Source of the DNA: Rana temporaria
Lineage: Eukaryota; Chordata; Amphibia; Anura; Ranidae
Assembly (NCBI RefSeq): GCF_905171775.1
Contig: NC_053490.1
Span: forward strand, 515,362,695-515,426,694
Direction of reading: 5' to 3'
Length of the DNA stretch: 64,000 nt
Under the pieces are notes generated by a model. That model did not search any database. It was not told the origin of the DNA and was given only the letters and a program-made list of their open reading frames with translations. The translations under genes were made by a program, and so were the position numbers. This document shows, piece after piece, positions 43,882 to 54,877 of the stretch. Numbering within the stretch: position 1 is the stretch's first letter; each line of letters opens with the position of its first letter.

Positions 43882-44598
43882 GGGCCGGATTCAGAAAGCA
43901 CTTACGCCAACATATCTTCTGATACGCCACGTAAGTGCACTGATGTGCCGTCATATCTATGTGCCTGATTCTTGAAATAAGATACGCCTGAATTTTGGCT
44001 CCATCCGACCGACCTAAGTCTCCTACGCCGTCGTATCTTGGGCGCATATTTACGCTGGCCACAAGGGGCGCTTCTATTGATTTACGCGTCAAATATGTAA
44101 ATGAGCGAGATACATCGATTCACGAACGTACTTACACCTGACGCCGTTTAGGCAAGGCGTACGTCCGGTGTAACGTTAAGCCTCATAAAGCAGGTGCAAG
44201 TCATGTTAGGGTATGGACGTCGGAACAGCCGTCGTATTTTACGTCGTTTTTTAAGTCGTACCTGAATAGGGCTGGGCTTGGTTACGTTCACGTCGTAGGC
44301 ATTGAGCCGTCGTATCTTAGGGAGTACATTTTACGTGATTCTGAGCATGCGCGCGCATGCGCCGTTCGTTCGGCCCTTCATTTGCATGGGGTCACGGTTA
44401 ATTTAAATGTATCACGCCCACTACCTTCCTACTTTGAATTAGGCGGGCTTACGCCGGCCAATTTACGCTACGCTGGCGCAACGTAGAGAGCAAGTGCTTT
44501 GTGAATACTGCTCTTGCCTCTCAGAGTTACGTCGGCGTAGCGCATATGAGATGCGCTACGCCGGCACAAAGATGCGCCAAGCTACCTGAATCTGGCCC
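43882..44598. mobile_element. PIF/Harbinger-like MITE, complete
   Basis: Ends GGGCCGGATTCAGA and CTGAATCTGGCCC; ATT duplicated at 43879-43881 and 44599-44601. Confidence 0.87.
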
Positions 44599-44672
44599 AT
44601 TCTCTGGTGAAAGTTGTAACTGCAATCAGGCAGAGGAATTCTTGTTCTATAGTTTGCTGTCCTCGCCCTTAA

Positions 44673-45090
44673 GCCTCGTACACATGATAGGTGAACCAGA
44701 GGACAACGGTCTGATGGACCGTTTTCATCGGTCAAAACCAACCGTGTGTGGGCACCATAGGTTATTTAACCATCGGTTAAAAAAAAGCCAACTTGCTTTA
44801 AATTTAACCGATGGATTCCTAACCGATGGGAGAAAAAGGATCGTTAGTAGGCACAACTATCGGTTAAAAATCCACGCATGCTCAGAATCAAGTCGACGCA
44901 TGCTTGGAAGCATTGAACTTCATTTTTTTCAGCACGTCGTTGTATTTTACATCACCGCATTCTGACACGATGGTTTTTTTAACCGATGGTGTGTAGGCGT
45001 GACGGACCATCAGTCAGCTTCATCGGTTAACCGATGACAACGGTCCTTCAGACCGTTCTCATCGGATGGGCTGATCGTGTGTACGAGGCT
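44673..45090. mobile_element. PIF/Harbinger-like MITE (GCCYCGTACACA family)
   Basis: Ends GCCTCGTACACATG and GTGTGTACGAGGC, flanked by TTAA on both sides (a 3-bp TWA duplication plus one base of terminal symmetry). The inner arms CATCGGTTAACCGATG and TCAAGTCGACGCATGC are close to 45628-46047. Confidence 0.83.
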
Positions 45091-45182
45091 TAAGGGAGTT
45101 ATGGACGGGAGTGGCTCAACCCATTGAGCGCTGTTGCTCTTAAATACTCTTGAAGAACTACTCTTGGGCTGGTCATCAAAGA

Positions 45183-45560
45183 CTAGACTTGTGCACAACG
45201 GAAACATTTGTTTAGTTTAGCTTCTTTTCGGTCCTGTTGATTCGTAATCATTCATAATTTTGCTGAAACAAGATTTTCGCATTTGGAATAATTTGTATTG
45301 TCAGAAAAGGGACATTTCTCGTTGAATCGGAACGATTCGTATTAATGTAAGCCTAATTTTTAGTTGATTTATAATTCGTACTTTCGGTAGAGTACATTGT
45401 GGTTCGTAGATTCGTAATTATCCGTGTCTCTGACTCTGTCACAATGGCGCTGCTCAACGTTCTTCAAATGGATTCAAACTTTTCTAAATACATTGCAGTT
45501 ATTTGTAACGATTCGAAATCTCGTATTTTACTTTCGTTTTTTGACATGCGGCTATAGCCT
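45183..45560. mobile_element. AT-rich element with ATTCGTAAT motifs
   Basis: Edge CTTGTGCACAACGGAAAC at 45188, then many ATTCGTA/TTCGTAAT variants. It belongs loosely with 22981-23622 and 46064-46290. No clear second end. Confidence 0.5.
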
Positions 45561-45627
45561 CCGCCCCTGTACACCATTTTGAGAGAAATTTCAGCACAGT
45601 GAGGGAGGAGCAGAGAAGAGCGTGTTA

Positions 45628-46047
45628 TGCCGTGTACACACGATCGGTCAAACCGATGAGAAAGGTCTGATGGACCATTTTCATCGGACCAAACCGATCG
45701 TGTGTGGGCCCCATCGGTTATTTATCCATAGGTTAAAAAAAAAGCCAACTTGTTTTAAATTTAACCGATGGATTCCTAACCGATAGAAAAAAAACGATCG
45801 TTAGTAGGCACGACCATCGGTTAAAAATCCACGCATGCTCAGAATCAAGTCGACGCATGCTTGGAAGCATTGAACTTCGTTTTTTTCAGCACGTCGTTGT
45901 GTTTTACGTCACCACGTTCTGACACGATCGTTTTTTTAACCGATGGTGTGTAGGCACGACTGACCATCAGTCAGCTTCATCGGTTAACCATTGAAAACGG
46001 TCCATCACACCGTTCTCATCGGATGGACCAATCGTGTGTACGCGGCA
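45628..46047. mobile_element. PIF/Harbinger-like MITE (GCCGTGTACACAC family), complete
   Basis: Ends TGCCGTGTACACACGATCGG and CGTGTGTACGCGGCA; TTA duplicated at 45625-45627 and 46048-46050. About 90% alike by eye to 44673-45090, only 540 bases away. Confidence 0.87.
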
Positions 46048-46063
46048 TTATTGTTGGATGTGT

Positions 46064-46290
46064 GCAAGCTCACTAGGGATTAAAACGAATCAATTCGAAT
46101 TAACGCAACAACGAATTATGCCAAATGCATTCGGGCATTCGCTATTTGCGATATCATTTATTTGGGATTCGGTTTTATTCGCAATTAATTACTTTGTTCA
46201 ATTCGAATGCTTCCGTACGTCCGAAAGTTGCTAAATTTGTACGAATTTCGATTAGTTACGAAACGAATTGCACAAGCCTATCAAAGAGCT
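46064..46290. mobile_element. AT-rich element with AATTCGAAT motifs
   Basis: GCTCACTAGGGATTAAAACG at the left and CGAATTGCACAAGCCTA at the right. Short palindromes TTCGAA and ATTCGAAT. It may be a piece of the same insertion as 45183-45560, split by the MITE at 45628. Confidence 0.5.
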
Positions 46291-47374
46291 TGCTGCCCAA
46301 TGAGCACCCAAATAGGTCTGTTTACTTGATGTAGTTGCAGTCCAAGCAAAGTCTGCTAGTTGGTTAAATTGACAGGTAGGAGCGCTAGCATTGAAGAACA
46401 CGGAAACAAGCAATAAGTCATTCAGGCTAAGGGCTGGAGACATCATTATCGGAGAAGGGCGGATCATCTCTTGAATGCTCATCACATGTATCACTTGTGT
46501 GCACTGCATAGTATATATTTTTACAGTCTCATTAGGTCCTTGTATCAGTAGTCACAGAATAGCATATTCTTATCTATAAGATATGGAGGTGACAAAATGT
46601 GCAATACAATCTGTACCAGAGATAAAAAATGTTCTTAGAACATATGTCAGGATTTTAATAGCATCTGATATGGTGTCCCATACCTAGCTGCTGGATGTTT
46701 ATGAATATCTTTATTGCTCAGAGGAAAAAAAAAAAAAGAAAAAACAGAAATCGCACTTTATCACTTGTTAACTAGTAGACCCGCAGTGTCCCAGTTGGCA
46801 GCGAGAAAGACTCGTTTCGGGTATGAGATGCTGATCACTTTGAATCCTTATGGAGACCTTGGATCAAACACTATTTATCCCCTGGTTTGGACTGTTCACT
46901 AATTTCTCCCTGAGAGATTATAATATCCACCCCGCTACTATGATTACCTTCACCTGATTCTCTAACCATTGGTCCCCTTGGACATTTCTTTCTCTCTCCC
47001 CTCTGTGCCCAATCCCCTCTACTAGGTTTATTCTTGTTAATGATCCGATATGCCAACTGTAATAGAAGATGATTTGAATGGTTGGGATTTTTGACCTTCG
47101 CACCAGATAAAGCCAAGAGAAGAAACTTGGCTCCGGTTTAGCCTAAATGTATTCCCCCAGCTATTCTACAACACATTAACTTTATATTTCTTCATAGGTT
47201 CATTCAATTATTTTCTCTTCATAGATGACATAATTATATTATTTCAATCAACTTAATTTCTCAATTACTTGTCGTCAAATAGCTGCCATGAAGCTACGAT
47301 TATGACACTTCGTGTTACATAATCTTATCCTACAATCCGCTAGGTTGTCTATTTTCATTTACATTTATAATAGT
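46291..47374. other. No recognised feature
   Basis: Over 1 kb of non-coding sequence without terminal repeats, splice-bounded blocks or family resemblance. An A-run at 46726-46745 is the only standout. Confidence 0.5.
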
Positions 47375-47460
47375 TAAGCCTCGCACACACGTACGGGATT
47401 CCTGGCGGTAAAAAGTCAGCCGGGAAACCCGAGGAGAAAACCGAGAACCTGGTTGGTAAC
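47375..47460. mobile_element. MITE left end (AAGCCTCGCACACACGTACGG), truncated
   Basis: AAGCCTCGCACACACGTACG is the left tip of a GCCCCGTACACAC-type element; no matching right tip nearby. Confidence 0.55.
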
Positions 47461-47902
47461 TTTTTCCCCCTAAAAAAAACATCTATTGTAATCTATATTT
47501 TATCTTCCCAAGGGTAGTCGGGTTAGGGCTGGAGAGATCATGGAGTCCACCGACATAATGATCAGTTAGGAAAGGTACTGAAAATACCTTGCCAAAGAGA
47601 TACCATTTTTTCTCTTCTGTATCTAAATTTCCAAGCTCATTGAAGCAATTACAATTTTAAAATTGTAGGCCCATGCCTGTAGACTAAGGTGACCAGATTT
47701 TTTAAATGAAATCCGGGGACATAGTTTACCATTTAACAATTCAAAAAATATATATTTTATACCCATATTTTTCTCAAATTATATATGCAGTCAGTGGTGT
47801 AGCGCTGGTTGTCAGCGCCCGGGACAAGGCAAAAAATGTGCACCCCCCCACCAGACATTTAGCACTCCGAATCCCTTCCACTAGAACGGTAGTACTGCCC
47901 TA
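47461..47902. other. No recognised feature
   Basis: Non-coding. CAGTCAGTGGTGTAGCGCTGG near 47790 may be an old hAT-like edge but stands alone. Confidence 0.4.
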
Positions 47903-48118
47903 CTCGATTCCTACACTGACCACTGCACTAATCTACCCGATTCCTACACTGATCACTACACTGACGGACCCGATTCCTACACTGACCACTGCACTAATCT
48001 ACCCGATTCCTACACTGATCACTACACTGACGGACCCGATTCCTACACTGACCACTGCACTGACCTACCCGATTTCTACACTGAACACTACACTGACCTA
48101 CCCGATTCCTGCACTACT
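47903..48118. repeat. Minisatellite, CCCGATTCCTACACTGA units
   Basis: Units of about 27 bases arranged in pairs (ACTGACCACTGCACTAATCT alternating with ACTGATCACTACACTGACGG), giving a higher-order period of about 54 bases that occurs twice exactly. Ends in a C-run at 48123-48134. Confidence 0.9.
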
Positions 48119-48249
48119 CACACCCCCCCCCCCCTACATGAACAGTGTAGATTGGTTGATTTTGCAGGCCTCCATGATAATCTATTGGAACAGGGCTCAC
48201 CAGCACCAGATACTATTCCGCCCGGTAGTTGAGCGGTAGTTGTGTGGAC

Positions 48250-48850
48250 GAAAATGCCTGGTTGATGTCAGAGTGCAGAAGAGAATGGGCAGACTGGTCT
48301 GAGATGATAGAAAGTCAACAGTAACTCAAATAACCACTCTTTACAACCAAGGTTCGCAGAATACCATCTCTGAATGCACAACAGATCGAACCTTAAAGCA
48401 GAAGACCACACCTGTGAGCTAAGAACAGGAAACTGAGGCTACAATTTGCACAGGATCACCAAAATTGGACAACACAAGATTGGAAAAATGTTGCCTGGTC
48501 TGATGAGTCTCGATTTTAGCTCCGACGTTCAGATGGTAGGGTCAGAATTTGGCATAAACCACATTAAAGCATGGATCCATCTAGCCTTGTATGAAAAATT
48601 TAGGCTGGGGGTGGTGGTGTAATGCTGTGTAGGGTATATTTCCTTGGCACATTTAGGGCCCCTTAGTACCAATTGAGCATCGTTTAAACGCCACGGCCTA
48701 CCTGAGTATTGTTGCTGACCATGTCCCATCCCTTTATGACTACAGTGTCCCCATCTTTTGATGGCTCCTTCCAGCAGGATAATGCACCATGTGACAAAGC
48801 TCATATCAGCTAATCACTGGTTTCTTGAACAAGAAAATTAGGTCACTGTA
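48250..48850 (+). pseudogene. Tc1-type transposase remnant
   Basis: Recognisable by DNA and short peptides in shifting frames: TTQDWKNVAWSDESRF-like around 48473-48520 (first catalytic Asp), and CCTTCCAGCAGGATAATGCACC near 48768 (FQQDNAP, second Asp). Several frameshifts and stops. It is cut off by the MITE at 48866. Confidence 0.75.
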
Positions 48851-48865
48851 CTCCAATGGCCTCCA

Positions 48866-49008
48866 TATGCACGCCATAGAAGTCAATGCGGAACAAATTA
48901 TTTTCGTTTCCATTGACTTCTATGGGGAAACTCGCTCCGATATGCGAGTGCTTTGGATTGCGAGCATTCTCCTGGAACGCATTATGCTCGTAATCCGAGG
49001 TTCCACTG
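48866..49008. mobile_element. Partial MITE (CAGTGGAACCTCGG family)
   Basis: Right half only: GCCATAGAAGTCAATGCGG, then GGTTCCACTG and TA. The inner inverted pair CCATAGAAGTCAATG / CATTGACTTCTATGG is intact. Confidence 0.8.
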
Positions 49009-49011
49009 TAT

Positions 49012-50438
49012 AATGTATGGGAAGCTTAAAGCCTTCATCTAGTCATGCTGTAGTCAGCTAAGTCAGGAAATAATCTGATCTCATCAGTGTACCTTTAGGA
49101 AGAAGTTGTGCCAGGTGAGAATTTCACCTTAATTTCACCTGATTATGATCACTAAGTAAGCATAAACAGAGGTGTGCCACTTATTACTCAGCCCTGCGTG
49201 TTCACGTTTCTATAAGACAATCGATCGAGGAAGTCACTGCATCTTACAAAACAATGTTATTTCCTATGAGCAGTCTGTATCGCATGGTCATTGCATAGCT
49301 TGGAGGGGCTGAAAACCTCAGGTTGATTGCCAAGTTTGCTTTCGCTGTGGAACCATCTATGTCATATGATGAAAAGAGACGTACAAACAATTCTATTTAT
49401 GACACATTGAACCCATTGTACTGCATTTTATTCCATTAAAAGGGAACAAGCGAGTGACTTATGCCATCTGCTAAAAATAGCAACTGTCAAACATTCATAA
49501 ATTTGCATAACTTATTGTTCTTTGCAATCCTGTGCACCATAATCACATACAACATCATGCAGGATAAGCAGGAGAGCGGTACCAGCGTGTAGGCAGATGC
49601 AGTCTGTACTCCCCACTGCAGATGGTGCCCGACCGAAGCGGCATTGCAAAAGGGAAATTGTGGGGAACTCTGCTCCTCTTTGACTTCCTGCGGCCAAGAG
49701 GGGACAGCTGTCCAATTAGACGCTGGCACCCTATGAGACTCCAGCGGCCATCTTGGGTCAGAGTCTATTTAGGACTCCGGCTCCTGGGTTTGGGGTTCTT
49801 TATGTGAGTGGCTTGCATAGGGACAAGAGCCCCTTATGGCAGGGACAGTGCTTTAAGTTAGGGAAAGGATCCAGAGGAGTATGGACAGTGCAGGGACTAC
49901 ATCTACCTTTCTTCAAGAAGCCTCTCCTTTGGGTGTGGACCGGCCAGGCCACATTCCGTTGCTGACGCTGTTGGCATTCTCAAATCTTCAGACCACAGTC
50001 GAGGGTTCGTAAGTGGCTCCAGATGGGTGTGCCTACCTGCCGAGCCTGAACAAGTGGTGTTGAACCTTTTCTACAATATAAGCTCTATTGCCCAATTCGG
50101 ACTCTGTGTGTTCCATGTCCGCCACACCGCGCTGCACCTCACGCACATGCGTGCTTCCTCAAGCCTGTGCTGTAGCTTGGTCTCCCTCAGCTTCCTGCAT
50201 CATCATTCACATTGAAACATTCAAGACAGGATTGACCGATTAAAGGATTTTTTTTATACAAAATACAAGGATGGTATTCCAGCATCGCCAGCAGATGGGT
50301 TGCAGGGTCACCAGCATTCAGACAGAAGGTAGTGGAGAACTAGTGCAGGACAGTTACCTCCAAACCGTCCCTCCTTACGCCTCAAGTGTCCCCCTTTTTG
50401 TTCTGATGTTTAGACTTATTCTTATTTTTTTTACTAAT
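49012..50438. other. No supportable gene; possible LTR-like block at 49600-50220
   Basis: CCATCTTGGGTCAGAGTCTATTTAGGACTCC near 49750 resembles the transcription start region of LTRs in style, but no TG...CA edges or duplication were found. The remaining sequence is unremarkable. Confidence 0.35.
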
Positions 50439-50877
50439 TTTAAAGTGGAGGTCCACCCAAAAAAAAAAATAGAATAAAATTATACTTACCAGAAATTGCT
50501 GTTACTAGGCAGATCGTCCTAATCTGCCCATTCCTCTTCCGCAGTGAGGTTCTGTGTTTTCCTCCTCGCCATTGCCTCCTGGGAAATGGAGGCGCGCTGC
50601 CTTCTGGGACACACAGGACGGTGTTCCCATTCACAAATATCCACGCGACTCGCGCATGCGCAGTAGCAAAAGGGCAGTGAAGCCGTAAGGGTTCACTTCC
50701 TGTTACCCTTAGTGAGAATGGTGGTGCCGGGACCCGGTCCAAGGGATGGATCGGCCTCGGGCGGCCGACATCGCGGGCAACCTGCACAGGTAAGTGTGCT
50801 TATTAAAAGTCAGCAGCTACAGTGTTTGTTAGCTGCTGACATTTAATTTTATTTGTACCGCCGGACCTCTGCTTTAA
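50439..50877. mobile_element. Inverted-repeat MITE (TTTAAAGTGGAGGTCC)
   Basis: Left TTTTAAAGTGGAGGTCCACC and right CCGGACCTCTGCTTTAA are inverted. GCATGCGCAGTAGCAAAAGG near the centre. TATACTTACC at 50480 is a common cryptic splice-donor-like piece of this family. Confidence 0.7.
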
Positions 50878-51091
50878 CTACCAAAAACATGATTCTACAC
50901 TAGACATTTCATCTAACAAATACATGACTGCATTTGTTATTATAAAAAGCCAGTATAAAGGAGAAGTAATGGTAAAAAAAAGGTTTGGGTTTAACTTTAC
51001 ATTTCTAGCCTTCACGGTTTATGTCAAGGATGTCCAACCTTTTGACCTTCCTGGGCCACATTGGAAGAAAAGGAGTTATCTTGGGCCACAC

Positions 51092-51153
<62 letters not shown>
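51092..51153. repeat. (ATA)n microsatellite
   Basis: About 20 AAT/ATA triplets. Flanked by CAAGGATGTCCAACCTTTTG (51026) and GGGCCAGTCACA (51200), probably edges of an old hAT element. Confidence 0.95.
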
Positions 51154-51299
51154 GAAATAAGGATAGCCGATGAGCACAAAAAAAAAAAAAAAAAAATCGG
51201 GCCAGTCACAAAGTAAAAGAAGGGCAACATAAAACCAGTGTGACATCTTACACCGTTTTTGATAAACTAACACACTCAATATCTGGTTGGATAGATGTA

Positions 51300-51624
51300 C
51301 AGTAAAACCTTGGTTTGAGAGTAACTTGGTTTGAGAGCGTTTTGCAAGACAAGCAACATGTTTTAATACATTTTGCCTTGATATACAAGCGATGTCTTGA
51401 TATAAGAGTAGCGTCATGTCACAACTGAGTATAAAAGAGGAGACTCTAAGTGTAGCAATATGGTTACATTTAATGAAGGTACAACATTTAGCAACTTATT
51501 GCTACACTTAGAGGCGTCTCTCTTCTCTTTTATACCCTGTAAAAAAAATGCTTTGATATACAAGCGCTTTGGATTACACGTATTTTTCTGGAACGAATTA
51601 TGCTCACAAACCAAGGTTTTACTG
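51300..51624. mobile_element. MITE with TA duplication (CAGTAAAACCTTGG)
   Basis: Left CAGTAAAACCTTGGTTTGAG and right CAAACCAAGGTTTTACTG; TA at 51298-51299 and 51625-51626. The inner palindrome AGAGGAGACTCTAAGTGTAG is mirrored near 51503. Confidence 0.87.
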
Positions 51625-51706
51625 TATATGTCAATGGCTAAGAAATTAAAATCTGCTGTACCAAAAAATATTTTATGTTTCTATTTTATCATTTTGGATT
51701 GTGTAA

Positions 51707-52291
51707 TGCCGCGTACACACGATCATTTTTCAGCATGAAAAAAAAAAAAACAACGTTTTTTGGCATGTAGAAAAAACAATGTTTTTTACCAACTTCATCA
51801 TTAAAACAACGTTGCCCACACACCATCGTTTTTTAAAAATGCTCTATCAAAGCGCGGTGATGTACAACACGTACGACGGCACTATAAAGGGGAAGTTCCA
51901 TGCGGATGACACCACCCTTGGGGCTGCTTTAGCTGATTCCGTGTTAGTAAAAGACGATTTGTGCTTTTCTGTCTGTTACAGCGTGATGAATGTGCTTACT
52001 CCATTACGAATGCTAGTTTTACCAGAACGAGCGCTCCCGTCTCATAACTTGCTTCTGAGCATGCGCAGGTTTTTCACGTCGTTTTAGCCCACACACGATA
52101 ATTTTTTACAACCCGAAAAACGACATGATTTAAAAACGTTGTTAAAAAAATGCAGCATGTTCGCAAAAAAAAAAAATTGTCGTTTTTCAGAACCCGAAAA
52201 ATGATGTGAAGTTCACACACCATCATTTTAAATGACATTTTTTTAAAACGTCGTTTTTTTCATGCCGAAAAATTATCGTGTGTACGCGGCA
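51707..52291. mobile_element. PIF/Harbinger-like MITE (GCCGCGTACACAC family), complete
   Basis: Ends TGCCGCGTACACACGATCA and CGTGTGTACGCGGCA; TAA duplicated at 51704-51706 and 52292-52294. Arms rich in AAAACAACGTT. Confidence 0.88.
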
Positions 52292-52582
52292 TAAGGGAGG
52301 GTTACTTATAGCCCCTGATCTTTTATTTATTTTTTGCCAATTTGTGTCTCGTTGGGGAGATCTCCCTTCACTTCCTGTCCCATAGCCCAAACAGCAAGTT
52401 AGAGGAAGTTCCCCATCATGGTTGCCATCTGGGTCTCCAGAACTAGTGTCCCTATTATTATTCTTTTCTATCATTCTCGCATCAGTGATAATGGTTTCTC
52501 AGGATAATTAGAAAAGGCGAAATTTAGATTTTTTGGAGGTGTCGGTAACAATGCATTATTTTTTGTTTTTTATAGTTTACAT

Positions 52583-53225
52583 CAGTGGTCACCAAACTTC
52601 TCCTCCCACATATACACTATTCTGCCAACTAACAATGGGGCACCGTTTCTCCCATTATCAACAACTATGGGGCACCATTTTTACCTTTGACACCAACAAT
52701 GGGGCACTCCCAGTGATGGACAATGGGGTGCTAGTCCTCCTAATGATGCCAACAACGTGGAGCTTGTCCTCCCAATAAGAGGGCGCTATTTCTCCTAATG
52801 ATAACAACAATGTGGTGCTATTCCTCCCAATGATACCAATGATGGAACGCTATTCCTCCCAATGATACCAATGATGGAACGCTATTCCTCCCAATGATAC
52901 CAATGATGGAACGCTATTCCTCCCAATGATACCAATGATGGGACGCTATTCCTCCCAATGATACCAATGATGGGACGCTATTCCTCCCAATGATGGGACG
53001 CTATTCCTCCCAATGATGGGACACTATTCCTCCCAATGATGGGACACTATTGCTCCCAAAGATACCAACGATGAGGCACTAGTCCTCCCAAAGATACCAA
53101 AATGTGGTGATGTTTACTCCCACTGATGCCAGGAAAGTTTGCACTCCTTCTGGCCACAGTCCGGCCCCCATAAAGTCTGAAGGACAATAAACTGGCCCTT
53201 AGTTTAGAAAGTTTGGAGACCCCTG
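52583..53225. mobile_element. hAT-like MITE with internal minisatellite
   Basis: Left CAGTGGTCACCAAACTTC and right AGTTTGGAGACCCCTG. Flanking 8-mers GTTTACAT and GTCTACAG match at 6 of 8. The 32-bp array occupies its centre. Confidence 0.78.
52830..53065. repeat. 32-bp minisatellite (ATACCAATGATGGAACGCTA...)
   Basis: Five or six copies of AATGATACCAATGATGGRAC followed by GCTATTCCTCCC, then shortened copies of about 20 bases (CAATGATGGGACGCTATTCC). Confidence 0.9.
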
Positions 53226-53395
53226 GTCTACAGAGTATTCTGAGAAGCTTTCATGTTAATTTGCCAACTTTGAAACTGCAAGCTCATAGATGGTTAGAAT
53301 CTAGTCCAATTTGGCAGGGACCAGCTGAGATGCAAACCTTCTATGGACAGACTGAATGTACTCAGGTCAATCTATAATGGCTAGCAATAATCACA

Positions 53396-54090
53396 GGGCT
53401 AGATTCAGATAGGTTACGCGGATCTAAAGATCCGCTTACCTATCTGATTTACGTTACGCCGCCGCAAGTTTTTCAGGCAAGTGCTTTATTCAGAAAGCAC
53501 TTGCCTGTAAAGTTGCGGCGGCGTATCGTAAATCATTAAAATTTGCCGGGTAGGGGGCGTTTAAAATTTAAATCAGGCGCGTCCCCTCGCTGAACGAACT
53601 GCGCATGCGCCATCCATAAACGTTCCCAGCGTGCATTGCTCCAAATGACATCGCAAGGACGTCATTGGTTTTGACGTGAGCGTAACTTACGTCCAGCTCT
53701 ATTCTGAATCGACTTAAGCAAACGACGTAAAATTTCAAAACTCGCCGCGGGAACGACGGCCATACTTAACATAGGATACCCCTCACATAGCAGGGGTAAC
53801 TATACGCCGGAAAAAGCCGAACGCAAACGACGTAAAAAAAATGTGCCGGGCGGTCGTTCGTTTCTGAATCGGCGTAAATCCTCATTTGCATAACGAAACG
53901 CCACCTAGCGGCCGGCCTGGAATTGCAGCCTAAGATCCGACGGTGTAAGTCACTTACACCTGTCGGATCTTAGGGTTATCTATGCGGAACCTGATTCTAT
54001 GAATCAGGCTCATAGATACGACCGACGGAACTCAGAGATACGACGGCGTATCAGGAGATACGCCGTCGTATCTCTATCTGAATCTAGCCC
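53396..54090. mobile_element. PIF/Harbinger-like MITE, complete
   Basis: Ends GGGCTAGATTCAGAT and ATCTGAATCTAGCCC; ACA duplicated at 53393-53395 and 54091-54093. Joined flanks (AATAATCAC/AGTGTTCTCC) match the uninterrupted repeat at 6195-6215. Confidence 0.9.
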
Positions 54091-54093
54091 ACA

Positions 54094-54790
54094 GTGTTCT
54101 CCCTGTGCCTACTCCGCTGAAAAAAAGAAGACTGAAGAGCTTGAGAGAAGCCACTGTTCTAAGTATGTAATATTATTAGTACAGCGATCTACCCTGCCAA
54201 GCTATTGTGTTCCGACAGGGGGATGCCTCCCTCCCCTACCAAAACACACCGGCCAACGCTCTGTCATTGGCTGAGAATGCTGATCGGACGCCAATCGGCA
54301 GACCTTTTTCGGTCACGCCCCTTTGACAGAAGTCTGCCGAACTTCTGTCGGACCCGCGGCCGTACACACAGGTTGAATGCCGCCCGATATTTGGCCTGTG
54401 TGTACGGCTCTTTAGACTAGTGCTGTGTTTGCATCGTTATCAGGTGCAATGCAAATACATTTTTGGGCAGCATTTGATATCATGTTGATGACCAGCTTTA
54501 GATCAGAAAAGTACACAAGCTCAATTGGCAAAACAGAAGTGAATCTCCCTGGAATTATCAGGCTAGCGTGATGTCTGTGCATGACAGAAGGAAATTCTCT
54601 AGGGGCTATACAGTACAGAGCAGCCCCTGACAGGTGAGATTTACTAATGAGGCTCTGCGTTCTCCTGCTTCGAAAAGCCAAGCAACACCAACTGCCCAGA
54701 GGGAAAGAGGGATGAGCAAGGCTCTGCCGCTGTCAGCATGTACAGGCTCAAACCTGCCATTGTCACACCAAAGCATGTATTAGATTCTGA
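54094..54790. other. No supportable gene
   Basis: 54358-54412 has a small palindrome GGCCGTACACACAGG / CCTGTGTGTACGGC, a relic of the GTACACAC MITE group. The rest is unremarkable. Confidence 0.45.
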
Positions 54791-54877
54791 TTTTTTTTTT
54801 CCAAGTTTAAATAGAACAGCTACTCCTGGAATATATACAGGAAGAAAGGTGGGAAAGAGGAGACATGATTGAAACCT

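Noticed and set aside
47706..48239. 177-codon plus-strand frame with TLTTALIYPIP repeats
   Set aside because: Covers a minisatellite whose units total a multiple of three; no homology or splice signals.
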